A stretch of DNA of 64,000 nt from positions 45,864-109,863 of the forward strand of contig JAISJQ010000055.1 of assembly GCA_031261445.1 (NCBI GenBank). Reading direction: 5' to 3'. The first letter of the stretch is position 1. Every line of letters begins with the position of its first letter. Origin of the DNA: Oscillospiraceae bacterium (GTDB lineage Bacteria; Bacillota; Clostridia; Oscillospirales; Acutalibacteraceae). Positions 56,481-64,000 of this stretch are shown piece by piece. Below the pieces are notes generated by a model. It saw nothing but the letters and a program-made list of their open reading frames with translations, had not been told where the DNA came from and did not search any database. The position numbers and the translations under genes were made by a program.

Positions 56481-56729
56481 TTACGCGGTCAGCAGTCGGT
56501 ATCGGATCGTACCGTTGCGGCACAGCACCACGTTGTAGATGGCTTCGCGCTTGCATTTTCGGCACTTGGCTTGAATGTGCCCGCGGGCATCGTCGAAAAC
56601 ATGCACGGCGCAGGCACCGCAAAAGTGACAGCGAAGCACCTTCTTCGGTCTATTCTCCGCGCCAACGCTGTGTTTGCGGATTCTTTGCAAGACTGCGGCG
56701 GAAAGGAATGGATTAGCTGGCTCTTGCAC
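56481..56729 (-). CDS. Small zinc-finger protein (KTR/Com-like)
   Basis: 82 residues from GTG 56729 (GGGAGGAAT); the ORF-track start lies inside the upstream gene. C-terminal zinc ribbon CHFCGAC ... CRKCKREAIYNV (two CxxC pairs), resembling the Cys-rich KTR and Mu Com families found on mobile elements, probably RNA- or DNA-binding. Overlaps the end of the ImmA gene by 17 bases, so it is the second gene of that transcript, which ends at the tandem terminators. Confidence 0.65.
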   Translation of the reverse strand: MQEPANPFLSAAVLQRIRKHSVGAENRPKKVLRCHFCGACAVHVFDDARGHIQAKCRKCKREAIYNVVLCRNGTIRYRLLTA

Positions 56730-57408
56730 AGATTCCTCCCTGCTGTGAGTGGGTTTCCACAAGCCCCAACTCACGCAAACGGATGAGCAGCGCGTTCGTG
56801 GACACGCACAAATCTTGCGCCAAATACCGTGCCCCAATGTAGTCCTCACGGGCAATGCCCCTGTCGGTCAGCTGGATTTTGCGGCGTCCCCACCATCGCG
56901 CATAGCCACACCGCACGAGCGGTTCTGGCATCAGCAGGACTGCCCCCAACGCGTTTGCCTGCCACTCCTCCCAATCGCTCGCCGTGTGCAGTTGGCGGCA
57001 GGAGTATGTTTGCCCCGCCACAACGCTGCCTCGTCGGCTATGTCCGAGTTGCGCCTCTTCCAGACGATACAAAATCTGGTGGGAACACTCATGGGCAAGC
57101 GTGAATCGCCGCCGACCGCGGCAGTAGATCGGGCGCAGGGAGTCGTCCAGCAACACGGTGTCTTGCGGAACGGTGATCGTTTCGTCTTTCCCGCGAATCT
57201 TTAGTTCCAGCTGGATGCTCTGAAAGGTGGTCAGCCCCAGTATCTGCCCAGTGTCGGAGAGCCGTTGGTACTGTGGGTTCAGCCCGAGGTACTCTGTGGC
57301 CAAACCCTCAATGTTCACGGAAGCCCAGCCCTCGGGCATGGTCTGGTAGAAGTCGGCAAGCACTTCTATTCCGATTCGCTCGATATCTTTCTTGGATAGG
57401 TATAGCAT
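56713..57408 (-). CDS. ImmA/IrrE-family metallopeptidase
   Basis: 231 residues from ATG 57408 (AAGGAGG). Zinc motif HECSH (106-110) in RRFTLAHECSHQIL and the third ligand region in WEEWQANALGAVLLMP. ImmA cleaves the repressor of ICEBs1-type elements after DNA damage, releasing integrase genes. C-terminal HTH-like part (about 175-225). No ImmR/cI-type repressor gene is adjacent, which is odd; the target may be the sigma-like or the zinc-finger protein. Confidence 0.85.
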   Translation of the reverse strand: MLYLSKKDIERIGIEVLADFYQTMPEGWASVNIEGLATEYLGLNPQYQRLSDTGQILGLTTFQSIQLELKIRGKDETITVPQDTVLLDDSLRPIYCRGRRRFTLAHECSHQILYRLEEAQLGHSRRGSVVAGQTYSCRQLHTASDWEEWQANALGAVLLMPEPLVRCGYARWWGRRKIQLTDRGIAREDYIGARYLAQDLCVSTNALLIRLRELGLVETHSQQGGICARAS

Positions 57409-57828
57409 GAGTGGTGAACCTCCTTGAAATGATGCAGCAATTGGTACATTTGTTCTGATGCCTGTATAGTATAGAACATTTGGTCGAGTTTGTCAATGGT
57501 GAACTTTGGGAATTCATGTGGAGGTTTTTGTCGCTCCTAATCTTTGGTCGCTGTTGAGAAGTTATGGATGACGATTGGTTCGCCTTAATGCACAAGAACT
57601 AAACCACTATCGCCTTTAGACGGTAGTGGTTTAGTCATGCTTATGACGTTTTTCCCATGTGATAGTCATACTGTAATAGATTTGAATTTCCGTGTGTTGT
57701 GTGTCAATTGAAATTCGTTAAATTATTTGCACTAATGTGATATAGTTTTAGATTGCCGTAGATTGCTAGAATCAAACGAGGTTGTAAACACCACCAGTCC
57801 TTGAGGCAAACAAAATCGAAATTGCGTT
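57409..57828. other. 420-base A/T-rich gap with promoter and dyad; no gene
   Basis: Contains the ImmA promoter (57468-57496), half-sites TTTGTTC/GAACATT around it, and a 14-bp dyad CTAAACCACTATCG/CGGTAGTGGTTTAG (57599-57634) without a T-run. No ORF or RNA gene recognised. Confidence 0.5.
57468..57496 (-). promoter_or_regulatory. ImmA-gene promoter with possible operator
   Basis: Minus strand TTGACA (57491-57496), 17-base spacer, TATACT (57468-57473). TTTGTTC (57450s) and GAACATT (57473-57480) form an inverted pair around the -10. Confidence 0.6.
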
Positions 57829-59079
57829 TCATCCTTCTTTATTCAGTTCCTCCATCGTCACACCACGATTATGACGAATCGGCTTCCAAGTTGTGCGCGG
57901 GAAAATCAATGCCGAAAGCACAACAACACCATAGGAAAGCAAGAAGATTGGAAATGTTAAGATTGCCATTCCGGTGGGTCTCTTCGTTTTCTTATCAAAA
58001 AGAAAAAGGGCTGGGATTTGGTGAACCAGAAAGAGTGCGAGCATTGCACTTAACAATAATAGACCAAAACCATTTAGTATTTGCTCGGAATTTAGGGTTG
58101 TCACGATGATATGCGCGATAAGTCCAACGGTAGCTAAGCCCAGCATTGGCAGGGTTGCTAGGCACATCATGGCATCGAACAAACGCAACCTGTAGCCTTT
58201 GGTGGATAAACCATGTGCCATTTTCCTGCCCTCGTACCTAATGCACTGAAACGTACCATTAACCCAACGACGACGTTGGGTTAATGACTGCGAAAACTCG
58301 GTAGGTTGGTCATCATAAAACACCGCTTCGTGAGCATATATCACGCGCCGACCTGCGATGATATTTTGCAGCGAAAACTCGGAATCTTCGCTCATGGTTT
58401 TGGTCTGCCAGCCTGTTTCTTTGATGATGTCGATGCAGAAACAGAACCCAGTACCACCCACAAAAGCAGAAAGTCCCAAACGTGTGCGCGGCAAATAATA
58501 AAACCGACAAAGTGTGCTCCAATAGATTGCATAGTAGCCGCTGACAAGGCTGTCGCGGGGATTTTTTGCACAACGGTAACCTTGTACAATTTGGTGTCCA
58601 GCACACAGTTGGCGATTCATTTCACCTAGGAATTCAGCATCCGCTAAATTATCCGCATCAAATACACACATCGCATCATATTTTTCGGGATATTCTTTTA
58701 ACAAAATGTCGAAAATCCAATGAAGGGCAAACCCTTTCCCGACTTCTCTATTATTAAAACGCTCAAATGTCAGTGCACCACAGGAGCGCGCGACTTCCGC
58801 TGTGTAATCCGTACAATTATCTGCAACTACGATTATATCAAACAATTCGCTTGGGTAATTTTGCTGTTTCAAACTCTCAATTAGGTAGGCAATTACGTCT
58901 TGTTCATTTCGCGCCGCAATAATGATGGCAAAACGATGTTGTCTGTTAGGGATTATTTCAGCCTTTTGAGGACGCTTTAATCCAAACAGAGCAATAAAAA
59001 GCTGATAAAATAGATACAACGAAACCGCAACGCTAATAGCATTCCGAGTGATCTGCAGCGTCATCAAAAAAACATCCAT
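57829..59079 (-). CDS. Membrane glycosyltransferase, family GT2
   Basis: 416 residues; ATG 59079 is better placed for GGAG than 59085. One N-terminal helix, GT-A domain (about 50-270) with AARNEQDV, VADNCTDYT, the DxD in VFDADNLAD, GGTGFCF, EDSEFSLQ and QRRRWVNGT, then three to four helices. The ED and QxxRW motifs are those of processive enzymes that make and export polysaccharide (cellulose/hyaluronan/PNAG-like). Last gene of the A/T-rich minus-strand set; follows the next gene after 10 bases. Product unknown. Confidence 0.85.
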   Translation of the reverse strand: MDVFLMTLQITRNAISVAVSLYLFYQLFIALFGLKRPQKAEIIPNRQHRFAIIIAARNEQDVIAYLIESLKQQNYPSELFDIIVVADNCTDYTAEVARSCGALTFERFNNREVGKGFALHWIFDILLKEYPEKYDAMCVFDADNLADAEFLGEMNRQLCAGHQIVQGYRCAKNPRDSLVSGYYAIYWSTLCRFYYLPRTRLGLSAFVGGTGFCFCIDIIKETGWQTKTMSEDSEFSLQNIIAGRRVIYAHEAVFYDDQPTEFSQSLTQRRRWVNGTFQCIRYEGRKMAHGLSTKGYRLRLFDAMMCLATLPMLGLATVGLIAHIIVTTLNSEQILNGFGLLLLSAMLALFLVHQIPALFLFDKKTKRPTGMAILTFPIFLLSYGVVVLSALIFPRTTWKPIRHNRGVTMEELNKEG

Positions 59080-59089
59080 TTCCATTCTC

Positions 59090-60046
59090 CTATAGCGTTT
59101 CTTTTAGTTCTCGATAAAATTTGCGCATAATGGCGGGTTCGTCTTTACTTATCTGTTGCAGTGCAATACAGATATTTTCTACGGTTTTTTGTTTGTTGCA
59201 TCTACTTATATTGTATTTCAATGCGCAGCTTTGTATTGCTTTCACAATGTTCAATAACTTTTGATATTCCAATGCTGCGGTGCTTTCTTTTACTAGTGCG
59301 CACATCATATCTATAATCAATTGCTTGTGCTCTTGCAAGACCCTAAAGGGGCGTAAATCGAATAGTTCGCCAGTTCCGATATGTTCTCTGCGAAACATCA
59401 CAGCATATTTAGCGCAGGCACAGGCATTGAAGCTTTTTGGCAACGCATTATGTGCGTAGAAAAAGATATCACGCTTTACCTTTTTCACGTTTAGCGTTGG
59501 TGGAGTATAGTGCTCTGGCAACCAAAAGAAGTGGTGGGACATATTGTTTTTTTTGTAACCGAAATCAGTACTGGCTGGTGGAAATGCTTGTGCAACATCG
59601 TCGTAGCTTATTTGAATGGTTTTGTATTCAAATGTATGGCAGGACGTATCAAGTACATAGCCAGCCGCAGTGAACTCTCGATTTCCATCATCGAAGCCGT
59701 AAATCAGCCAATCATGATACCACTCGCGGTCAAACAGAACATTGGTAATGTGCTTGGCATTGAGCACAAGCACGGCATACTTACCTGCCTGTATGCCTGC
59801 GCGTACCCGTTGAACGACATCGAGCGCGGTAGAATCGAAATACTCGTGTTCGAATTGCTCTTTGGCATAGAATTTAGCTTGATAACTCAGTGGCAGGTGT
59901 GAATTTTCATAACGCAAGGTCAAGTAGTGATTATATAGCACTCCCGAAAGGTCGCACCCATGGGCAGAGAGGACACTAAAGTAGTAGGCGAGGTAGGTGT
60001 AGACACGGATGGGGGAATTGATGACAATGGGGAGGATAGCATTCAT
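59090..60046 (-). CDS. Unrecognised protein with weak BtrH/C39-like features
   Basis: 318 residues, no signal peptide or membrane helix. The stretch HDWLIYGFDDGNREFTAAGY followed by YKTIQISYDDVAQAF recalls the N-terminal domain of BtrH and related cysteine-peptidase-fold proteins in peptide or aminoglycoside gene clusters (His, then Y-G-F/Y-D-D). The usual catalytic Cys is not obvious near the N-terminus (SAHGCDLSG is a candidate). GAGG precedes ATG 60046. Sits directly before the GT2 gene. Function uncertain; could be an acyl transferase-like helper. Confidence 0.4.
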   Translation of the reverse strand: MNAILPIVINSPIRVYTYLAYYFSVLSAHGCDLSGVLYNHYLTLRYENSHLPLSYQAKFYAKEQFEHEYFDSTALDVVQRVRAGIQAGKYAVLVLNAKHITNVLFDREWYHDWLIYGFDDGNREFTAAGYVLDTSCHTFEYKTIQISYDDVAQAFPPASTDFGYKKNNMSHHFFWLPEHYTPPTLNVKKVKRDIFFYAHNALPKSFNACACAKYAVMFRREHIGTGELFDLRPFRVLQEHKQLIIDMMCALVKESTAALEYQKLLNIVKAIQSCALKYNISRCNKQKTVENICIALQQISKDEPAIMRKFYRELKETL

Positions 60047-60157
60047 TTGATAACCTCGTTACACACATTTTGAAATAGAACCAACCACCCCCACGTGCTG
60101 CCCACGTATTGGGCACTCATGTGCGAGTTTGTTTGGCTATATTCTTGCGCTTATTTA

Positions 60158-60586
60158 CTAGTCAACCTTTTTATTTTGGCTTTCCAGTGTTTTTTGCATA
60201 AATTCGTCTAGCTTTTCTTTAAAGAATAAGCGGTAGGTGTCCTTAATTGGGTTTCCACTTTCATCTGTATTTCCTGTATCATACTCCAAAGTAACATAAG
60301 TACCTTCGAGTAGCCCTGCTTTAAGCAATTCATTAATGACATCAGCCCCGTTATATAATCCCAAATATTCATTTGCATCCCCTTCGTGCATATATTCAGG
60401 AGTAGCCTCTATCGTCGCCGTGCTGGTACTTGTACCACCGGATACGTAAATCTTGCTGACCTCTTTACCGATAATTGAACCGACTACGGATGCAGCAACA
60501 ATCAATCCGATGCTCAAACACAAGCAGAAGATGACGGTTAGTATTCCTTTTTGGAAAAAGGATGATTTGAAGATTTTGTAACTCAT
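60158..60586 (-). CDS. Single-pass membrane protein with outside HTH-like domain (copy 1)
   Basis: 142 residues from ATG 60586 (GGGGAAAG). Basic N-terminus and one helix (about 12-38) place the C-terminus outside. After a Ser/Thr linker, the domain EYLGLYNGADVINELLKAGL ... YRLFFKEKLDEFMQ follows the excisionase/MerR-type HTH pattern. Shares layout with the neighbour 60644-61045. Unknown role. Confidence 0.5.
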   Translation of the reverse strand: MSYKIFKSSFFQKGILTVIFCLCLSIGLIVAASVVGSIIGKEVSKIYVSGGTSTSTATIEATPEYMHEGDANEYLGLYNGADVINELLKAGLLEGTYVTLEYDTGNTDESGNPIKDTYRLFFKEKLDEFMQKTLESQNKKVD

Positions 60587-60643
60587 AATCTTTCCCCATG
60601 CTTTCATAGTCAGATCGAGCATTTACATAGCAAGATAGAGCGA

Positions 60644-61045
60644 CTATTTTTTGTCTGCGGTGGATGTTTCTTCGGAAAAGAGCTGATCCATGAGTTCAAT
60701 CAATCCATCTTTTTTTATTATTATGTAGTACGCAATAGTATCCTCATATAGATTGTCCTCTGGCACAATGAGAATACACGATTTTTCTAATCGCCCAGAT
60801 TCTATAAATCTTCTGAGCACACTTTCTTCAAGTTTGGTGAAGCTAAGTGCCTGGTTAAAGGTCAAATAGCTTGAGCTGTCGGAGCTGTCGGCAATCGCCA
60901 CATCGAATTGCGTTGGTACTGAGAAACTGGAACTTGCGCTGCCAAGATTGTCCGAAATAGTATAACCTATTATCACTGAACCCGCAATAACGCTAAGGGC
61001 AAGCGCAAAACAGGAAAACAGGATTGCAAAAGACCACTTTTTCAT
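60644..61045 (-). CDS. Single-pass membrane protein with outside HTH-like domain (copy 2)
   Basis: 133 residues from ATG 61045 (GGAGG); the long ORF-track start is upstream leader. One helix (about 5-30), Ser-rich linker, then YLTFNQALSFTKLEESVLRR FIESGRLEKS ... YYIIIKKDGLIELMDQLF, which closely follows excisionase-type HTH sequences (YLTxxEA..., V..LI.SGRL, ...I.K.DL..FL). Charge distribution puts this domain outside the cell, where DNA binding makes little sense; a peptide- or wall-binding role is more likely. Confidence 0.5.
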   Translation of the reverse strand: MKKWSFAILFSCFALALSVIAGSVIIGYTISDNLGSASSSFSVPTQFDVAIADSSDSSSYLTFNQALSFTKLEESVLRRFIESGRLEKSCILIVPEDNLYEDTIAYYIIIKKDGLIELMDQLFSEETSTADKK

Positions 61046-61402
61046 AGGAACGTCCTCCGTTACATAATTGTATACAACGACACGCGTTTTATTAAGTATA
61101 CACTTTATTGTGCTATTTGTCAAGCTTTTCAGCGATATCGCATGGCAAAAACATTTACTTTTTTGAGGTTCTGGAGCGAATAGGCCGTCCACAATTTAAG
61201 AGGAATCCATTTTCAATGACACTATCGTCTCCAAAACCGCAAAAACATCTTTATTTTTGCTAAAGAAAAAGTAAGTGCTTTTGCCTTGGCAATATCGTGG
61301 GAAAGGTAACAAGGTTAGTGAGGTTTCACACAACTAAATGCTTGCCATCCACCCACTACAATCGGTTTGTTGCTATTTCATTTAGAAACGCGTATGATTG
61401 TC
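61046..61402. other. 357-base A/T-rich gap; no gene
   Basis: Separates two minus-strand genes. TATA-like and poly-A/T stretches are present (a possible -10 for the 60644 gene near 61080-61100), but no hairpin terminator or RNA is clear. Confidence 0.4.
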
Positions 61403-62113
61403 TTACTTCACATTCTCAAACGGCACTTTATCTGTGACTGTGTCAGTATATGCAGCGGCGCTGATTTTGGATGGATTGCTAATGTCTTTCGCATAATAAA
61501 CTGTTTGATTTATTGTGCCGTCTTTTGTAAACTGCACTGGCGAATTACCCGTTGTGCCCACCTTATATACCTTAATAATGGCAGTTTCTTCTGGAGGATA
61601 TACATATAATTTGTGCGTTTCCGACCATGTAGTATTGTTGGAGAAAAACGTATATTTTACACTTACCAAATATACTCTTCCGACTCTAGCAACTCTCCAC
61701 ACCTTTCCACTGGGGACGTCTGGGGATCGCGTCATTTCGCTAGTGAAAGTTTTTGCTTTTTCCATGGAGCCCGTTACCTGTCCAGCCCATGTATCATTTT
61801 TAGCACCAATGCTCCCGCCTACGCTAATTTTTAGGTTGTCCGATTCTGTCAATTTGTCCCACTGCCCCCAACCTTTTGAATCGGCGTAACGTATAAAGCA
61901 ATGGTCTTTATAGTCTAGTATGGTTGCCTCGTTTGCCCAGTAGTTGTACCCAAACTTGACGACAGAGTCATCAATGCAAGAGCCGAGCATATAATTAGCA
62001 CTGCCAGTTGCCGCAAATGCTGAGAGTGACATTGCACCAATGGCGCTGAAGATCATGGCGATGACCATAATCATGCTGATGAGTTTCTTGATTCGTTTGT
62101 TTTTACTAAACAT
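61403..62113 (-). CDS. Secreted protein of unknown function
   Basis: 236 residues from ATG 62113 (AAAGGAG). Signal peptide MFSKNKRIKKLISMIMVIAM...SAFA, cleavage expected after AFA (about 34). The mature part has alternating beta-strand patterns with many Trp/Tyr (GKVWRVARVGRVYLVSVKYT; TWSETHKLYVYPPEE), so a beta-sandwich is likely. No anchor. Not recognised. It lies 71 bases after the surface-protein gene and may be its partner. Confidence 0.6.
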   Translation of the reverse strand: MFSKNKRIKKLISMIMVIAMIFSAIGAMSLSAFAATGSANYMLGSCIDDSVVKFGYNYWANEATILDYKDHCFIRYADSKGWGQWDKLTESDNLKISVGGSIGAKNDTWAGQVTGSMEKAKTFTSEMTRSPDVPSGKVWRVARVGRVYLVSVKYTFFSNNTTWSETHKLYVYPPEETAIIKVYKVGTTGNSPVQFTKDGTINQTVYYAKDISNPSKISAAAYTDTVTDKVPFENVK

Positions 62114-62184
62114 TTTGAAATTCTCCTTTAATTTTGATGTTTTTCTTTTTGATATTAGCCGCGACCAGCGGATATGGATGCTTA

Positions 62185-63576
62185 TCACATTCTTAGGTAC
62201 ACCGTTTTTGTGAAGGACGGATATAGAACATTATCGTTTGAAGCGATAATTGCGAAATCGTCTTTCGCGGAATATCGCAAAACAAACCCACGAGAAATTT
62301 CTTGTTCAATTATTCCCACAAATTGCGAGGCCAAAATAAAGTTGCTTATATCAAAAGTCAGATAATTGTTTTCAGGCTGCTCTTTTGCATATGGAGTCAG
62401 AGCACTTTCTGGCAATTTCGTTTCCCAAGTTATATCTGCACTCGCCCACTCTCCGTTCACATCATATAGTTCAAGCGCAGTGTCATTTGGAATAGACAGC
62501 GTCGGAATATGCAATGTGACTTTTGGGGCGTTTTGCCCTTTTGCCAGAGAACTTGGAACCCCAAGGCGCATAAAATCCCAGCCTTCGCCAAGCGTTGGGT
62601 GGTTACCAAGTACCGCGTAGTTTCTCAAATAGGAGTTGTCCTTAAATTTTGAATACACGCTACTGTCAGGCGTACTTGATACATAAAGCTCAAACGACAT
62701 ATCTAATTTAAGAGGATACACATTTAAAGCGGACGAAAATTCCTTAGGAATTGTTACATTCAGTATGTTTTCCCCATCATATAAATCGCAATCTATTGTA
62801 GCGTCAATCGATAGGGCGCCATTGGCCGTTTTGGTGATCGGTTGATAAATCACTGAGTTAATCTCGCCATCGGCTTCAAACAGGACATACCCTTTTTCAC
62901 CTTTCTGGGATAACCCGCCTGACGAGGTCACTTTGAATTGCAGGCTGTTTTCTTCCAGCTTTTCTTTTACGATAATCTCGGCTCTTATCCCCGATTTGGT
63001 TGGATACATCACAACGTCTACTGCATTTGATGAAAAAGAAACAGCATCGACCCTGTCGCCATACATATTGGTGTGTTGCAGTTTTTGGCCGTCAGAAAAC
63101 ACTTGTGAAACTGTCTGCAAAGCAAAAGATAGTTCCTTTTTTCCTTCTTGTATCATGAAGTCACCGTGAACGTTCGCTGGAAAATATGACTTAATAGAAT
63201 TCGCTTCATTTTCATAAGCGAAGCCTTTCTTCTTGGAATCAATAATTTGATTGCTGATAAATTTGTATTTACCCCCAGTTTTAAACATTACTGGGGAACT
63301 AAATACATACTGCGCAAAAGTCCCGTCAGCCTGTTTGAATACAATTGAGCGATCCGAATCATATTGGGGAATGTGCTGCCCATTTTCTATCGCCTCTATC
63401 GCGGAGAGAACATTAAGTTTCCCGTTATTAATTGCGAATTCACCACTATAGTTGCTGTAAGGATTTTTGAACACGAAGAGAGCCAATGTAATCAAGACAA
63501 TAACAAGAAAAACAGAAACAACGCAAATAAGCGGTTTCTTTTTTTCTATCCTTGTTGAATGTTTTTGAGTACTCAT
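62185..63576 (-). CDS. Membrane-anchored surface protein with DNRLRE-like domain
   Basis: 463 residues, one N-terminal helix (about 15-36). The region RSIVFKQADGTFAQYVFSSP followed by GKYKFISNQI resembles the start of WapA/Rhs-type wall proteins, and NSYLRNYAVLGNHPTLGEGW...RLGVPSSL...YDVNGEWASADITWE is the DNRLRE (CBM-like) domain normally found before Rhs/YD repeats. Here no YD repeats or toxin follow: it is a free-standing version. GGAGG precedes ATG 63576, which lies 1 base from the CYTH stop, so the genes are coupled. Confidence 0.6.
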   Translation of the reverse strand: MSTQKHSTRIEKKKPLICVVSVFLVIVLITLALFVFKNPYSNYSGEFAINNGKLNVLSAIEAIENGQHIPQYDSDRSIVFKQADGTFAQYVFSSPVMFKTGGKYKFISNQIIDSKKKGFAYENEANSIKSYFPANVHGDFMIQEGKKELSFALQTVSQVFSDGQKLQHTNMYGDRVDAVSFSSNAVDVVMYPTKSGIRAEIIVKEKLEENSLQFKVTSSGGLSQKGEKGYVLFEADGEINSVIYQPITKTANGALSIDATIDCDLYDGENILNVTIPKEFSSALNVYPLKLDMSFELYVSSTPDSSVYSKFKDNSYLRNYAVLGNHPTLGEGWDFMRLGVPSSLAKGQNAPKVTLHIPTLSIPNDTALELYDVNGEWASADITWETKLPESALTPYAKEQPENNYLTFDISNFILASQFVGIIEQEISRGFVLRYSAKDDFAIIASNDNVLYPSFTKTVYLRM

Positions 63577-63577
63577 T

Positions 63578-64000
63578 TTACTTAACCTCCAAAGGATATA
63601 AACACTGAATTAGGCGTTCCAATTTTGATGAAGTGCAATTGTCCCCATCGTTGCTTTCTGAAATTGTGCACAACAAATCTTCGGGCATCCCCCCACCCAC
63701 CTCAACCTCCACCTCAAAATCTCTCACGCCGCAGTAGTCGCTGATGTCAAAGTCGATGTTCGTGCCGTCGGGCAGGGCGAACCGTGTGCGCTGGGTGCGC
63801 AGGTGTCCGAGTAGCGTGAAAGTGTCGTCGCCGTCCAGTCCAACGATCTCTGCGCGAATCGACTCTGGCAAACTGTCCACGGGGTATTTGCTCTCCCGCG
63901 CCGTGCGGACTGCGCCGTCAAACGCCAAGTTTTCTTTCTTCTCAAGCACAAACGCGCCGCGCTTTTCCCGCACGCGCAGGGTGATTTGCCGCTGATACAG
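63578..64000 (-). CDS. CYTH-domain protein, truncated by window edge
   Basis: The frame is open to base 64000, so the N-terminus lies outside the window. ITLRVREKRGAFVLEKKENL, RTRFALPDGTNIDFDISDY and FEVEVEVGG are the beta strands of a triphosphate-tunnel (CYTH) enzyme such as YjbK, which act on triphosphates (thiamine triphosphate, polyphosphate). The catalytic ExExK must be upstream. The part beyond 63660 is GC-rich, the last 80 bases are A/T-rich like the following genes, so its 3' end may be at a recombination border. Confidence 0.65.
   Translation of the reverse strand: MYQRQITLRVREKRGAFVLEKKENLAFDGAVRTARESKYPVDSLPESIRAEIVGLDGDDTFTLLGHLRTQRTRFALPDGTNIDFDISDYCGVRDFEVEVEVGGGMPEDLLCTISESNDGDNCTSSKLERLIQCLYPLEVK

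Noticed and set aside
57599-57634. Terminator in the gap before the GT2 gene
   Set aside because: Good 14-bp dyad but no T-run on either strand; kept only as a dyad in the gap entry.

Overview
The window looks like chromosome of an anaerobic, endospore-forming Firmicute, most likely a GC-rich clostridium of the Oscillospirales type. The evidence is a spoIIGA-sigE pair with a candidate Spo0A box, soj/spo0J (parA/parB), a complete Rnf complex, a CarD regulator, a yaaA-recF pair and Firmicute-type promoters (TTGACA-17-TATAAT). This is inferred from gene content; no 16S or marker phylogeny is possible here.

Layout. 0-6.3 kb: partial HAD phosphatase, a probable decayed type I toxin/antisense-RNA locus, RsuA/RluB pseudouridine synthase, a secreted Thr/Pro-rich protein, an orphan antitoxin-like gene, yaaA-recF-yqeK, a membrane protein and carD. 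6.4-13 kb (minus strand): sigE and spoIIGA, then a marR-ABC-ABC heterodimeric exporter operon with a visible operator. 13-17.4 kb: pgsA, a zinc-finger Clp ATPase, mtaB. 17.4-20.7 kb: patatin, an AT-rich NACHT NTPase (candidate phage defence) and inorganic pyrophosphatase. 20.9-29.3 kb: an old-yellow-enzyme/dienoyl-CoA-reductase-like flavoprotein, a membrane M28 peptidase, a GH38 alpha-mannosidase, threonine synthase. 29.5-35.3 kb: rnfCDGEAB behind a Gx-transporter gene. 35.6-44.0 kb: one gene for a 2796-residue secreted repeat protein. 44-53 kb: S1-domain protein, holA, TOPRIM/RNase M5-like, RqcH, iron-sulfur flavoprotein, parAB, purC, proA.

53-64 kb is accessory. A tRNA-Ser gene with a broken 5'-half copy in front of it is followed directly by a tyrosine integrase, an excisionase-like HTH gene overlapping a MazF-type toxin, a sigma-like regulator whose ribosome-binding site sits in a hairpin, a zinc-finger gene and an ImmA/IrrE protease. 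An AT-rich minus-strand set follows: GT2 glycosyltransferase, an unrecognised protein with faint BtrH resemblance, two TM proteins with an outside HTH-like domain, a secreted protein, a DNRLRE-like surface protein and a partial CYTH gene. The right end of the element is not visible.

The most unusual feature is a set of intergenic repeats. Five unrelated sequence families are all built from tandem 7-base words (five fixed plus two variable bases), often mixed with GTAGGGGC palindromes. They start at or supply the stop codon of about a dozen genes. Because 7 is not a multiple of 3, any stop triplet in the word recurs in all three frames. Two copies appear to have entered coding sequences in frame (rqcH and the flavoprotein linker).
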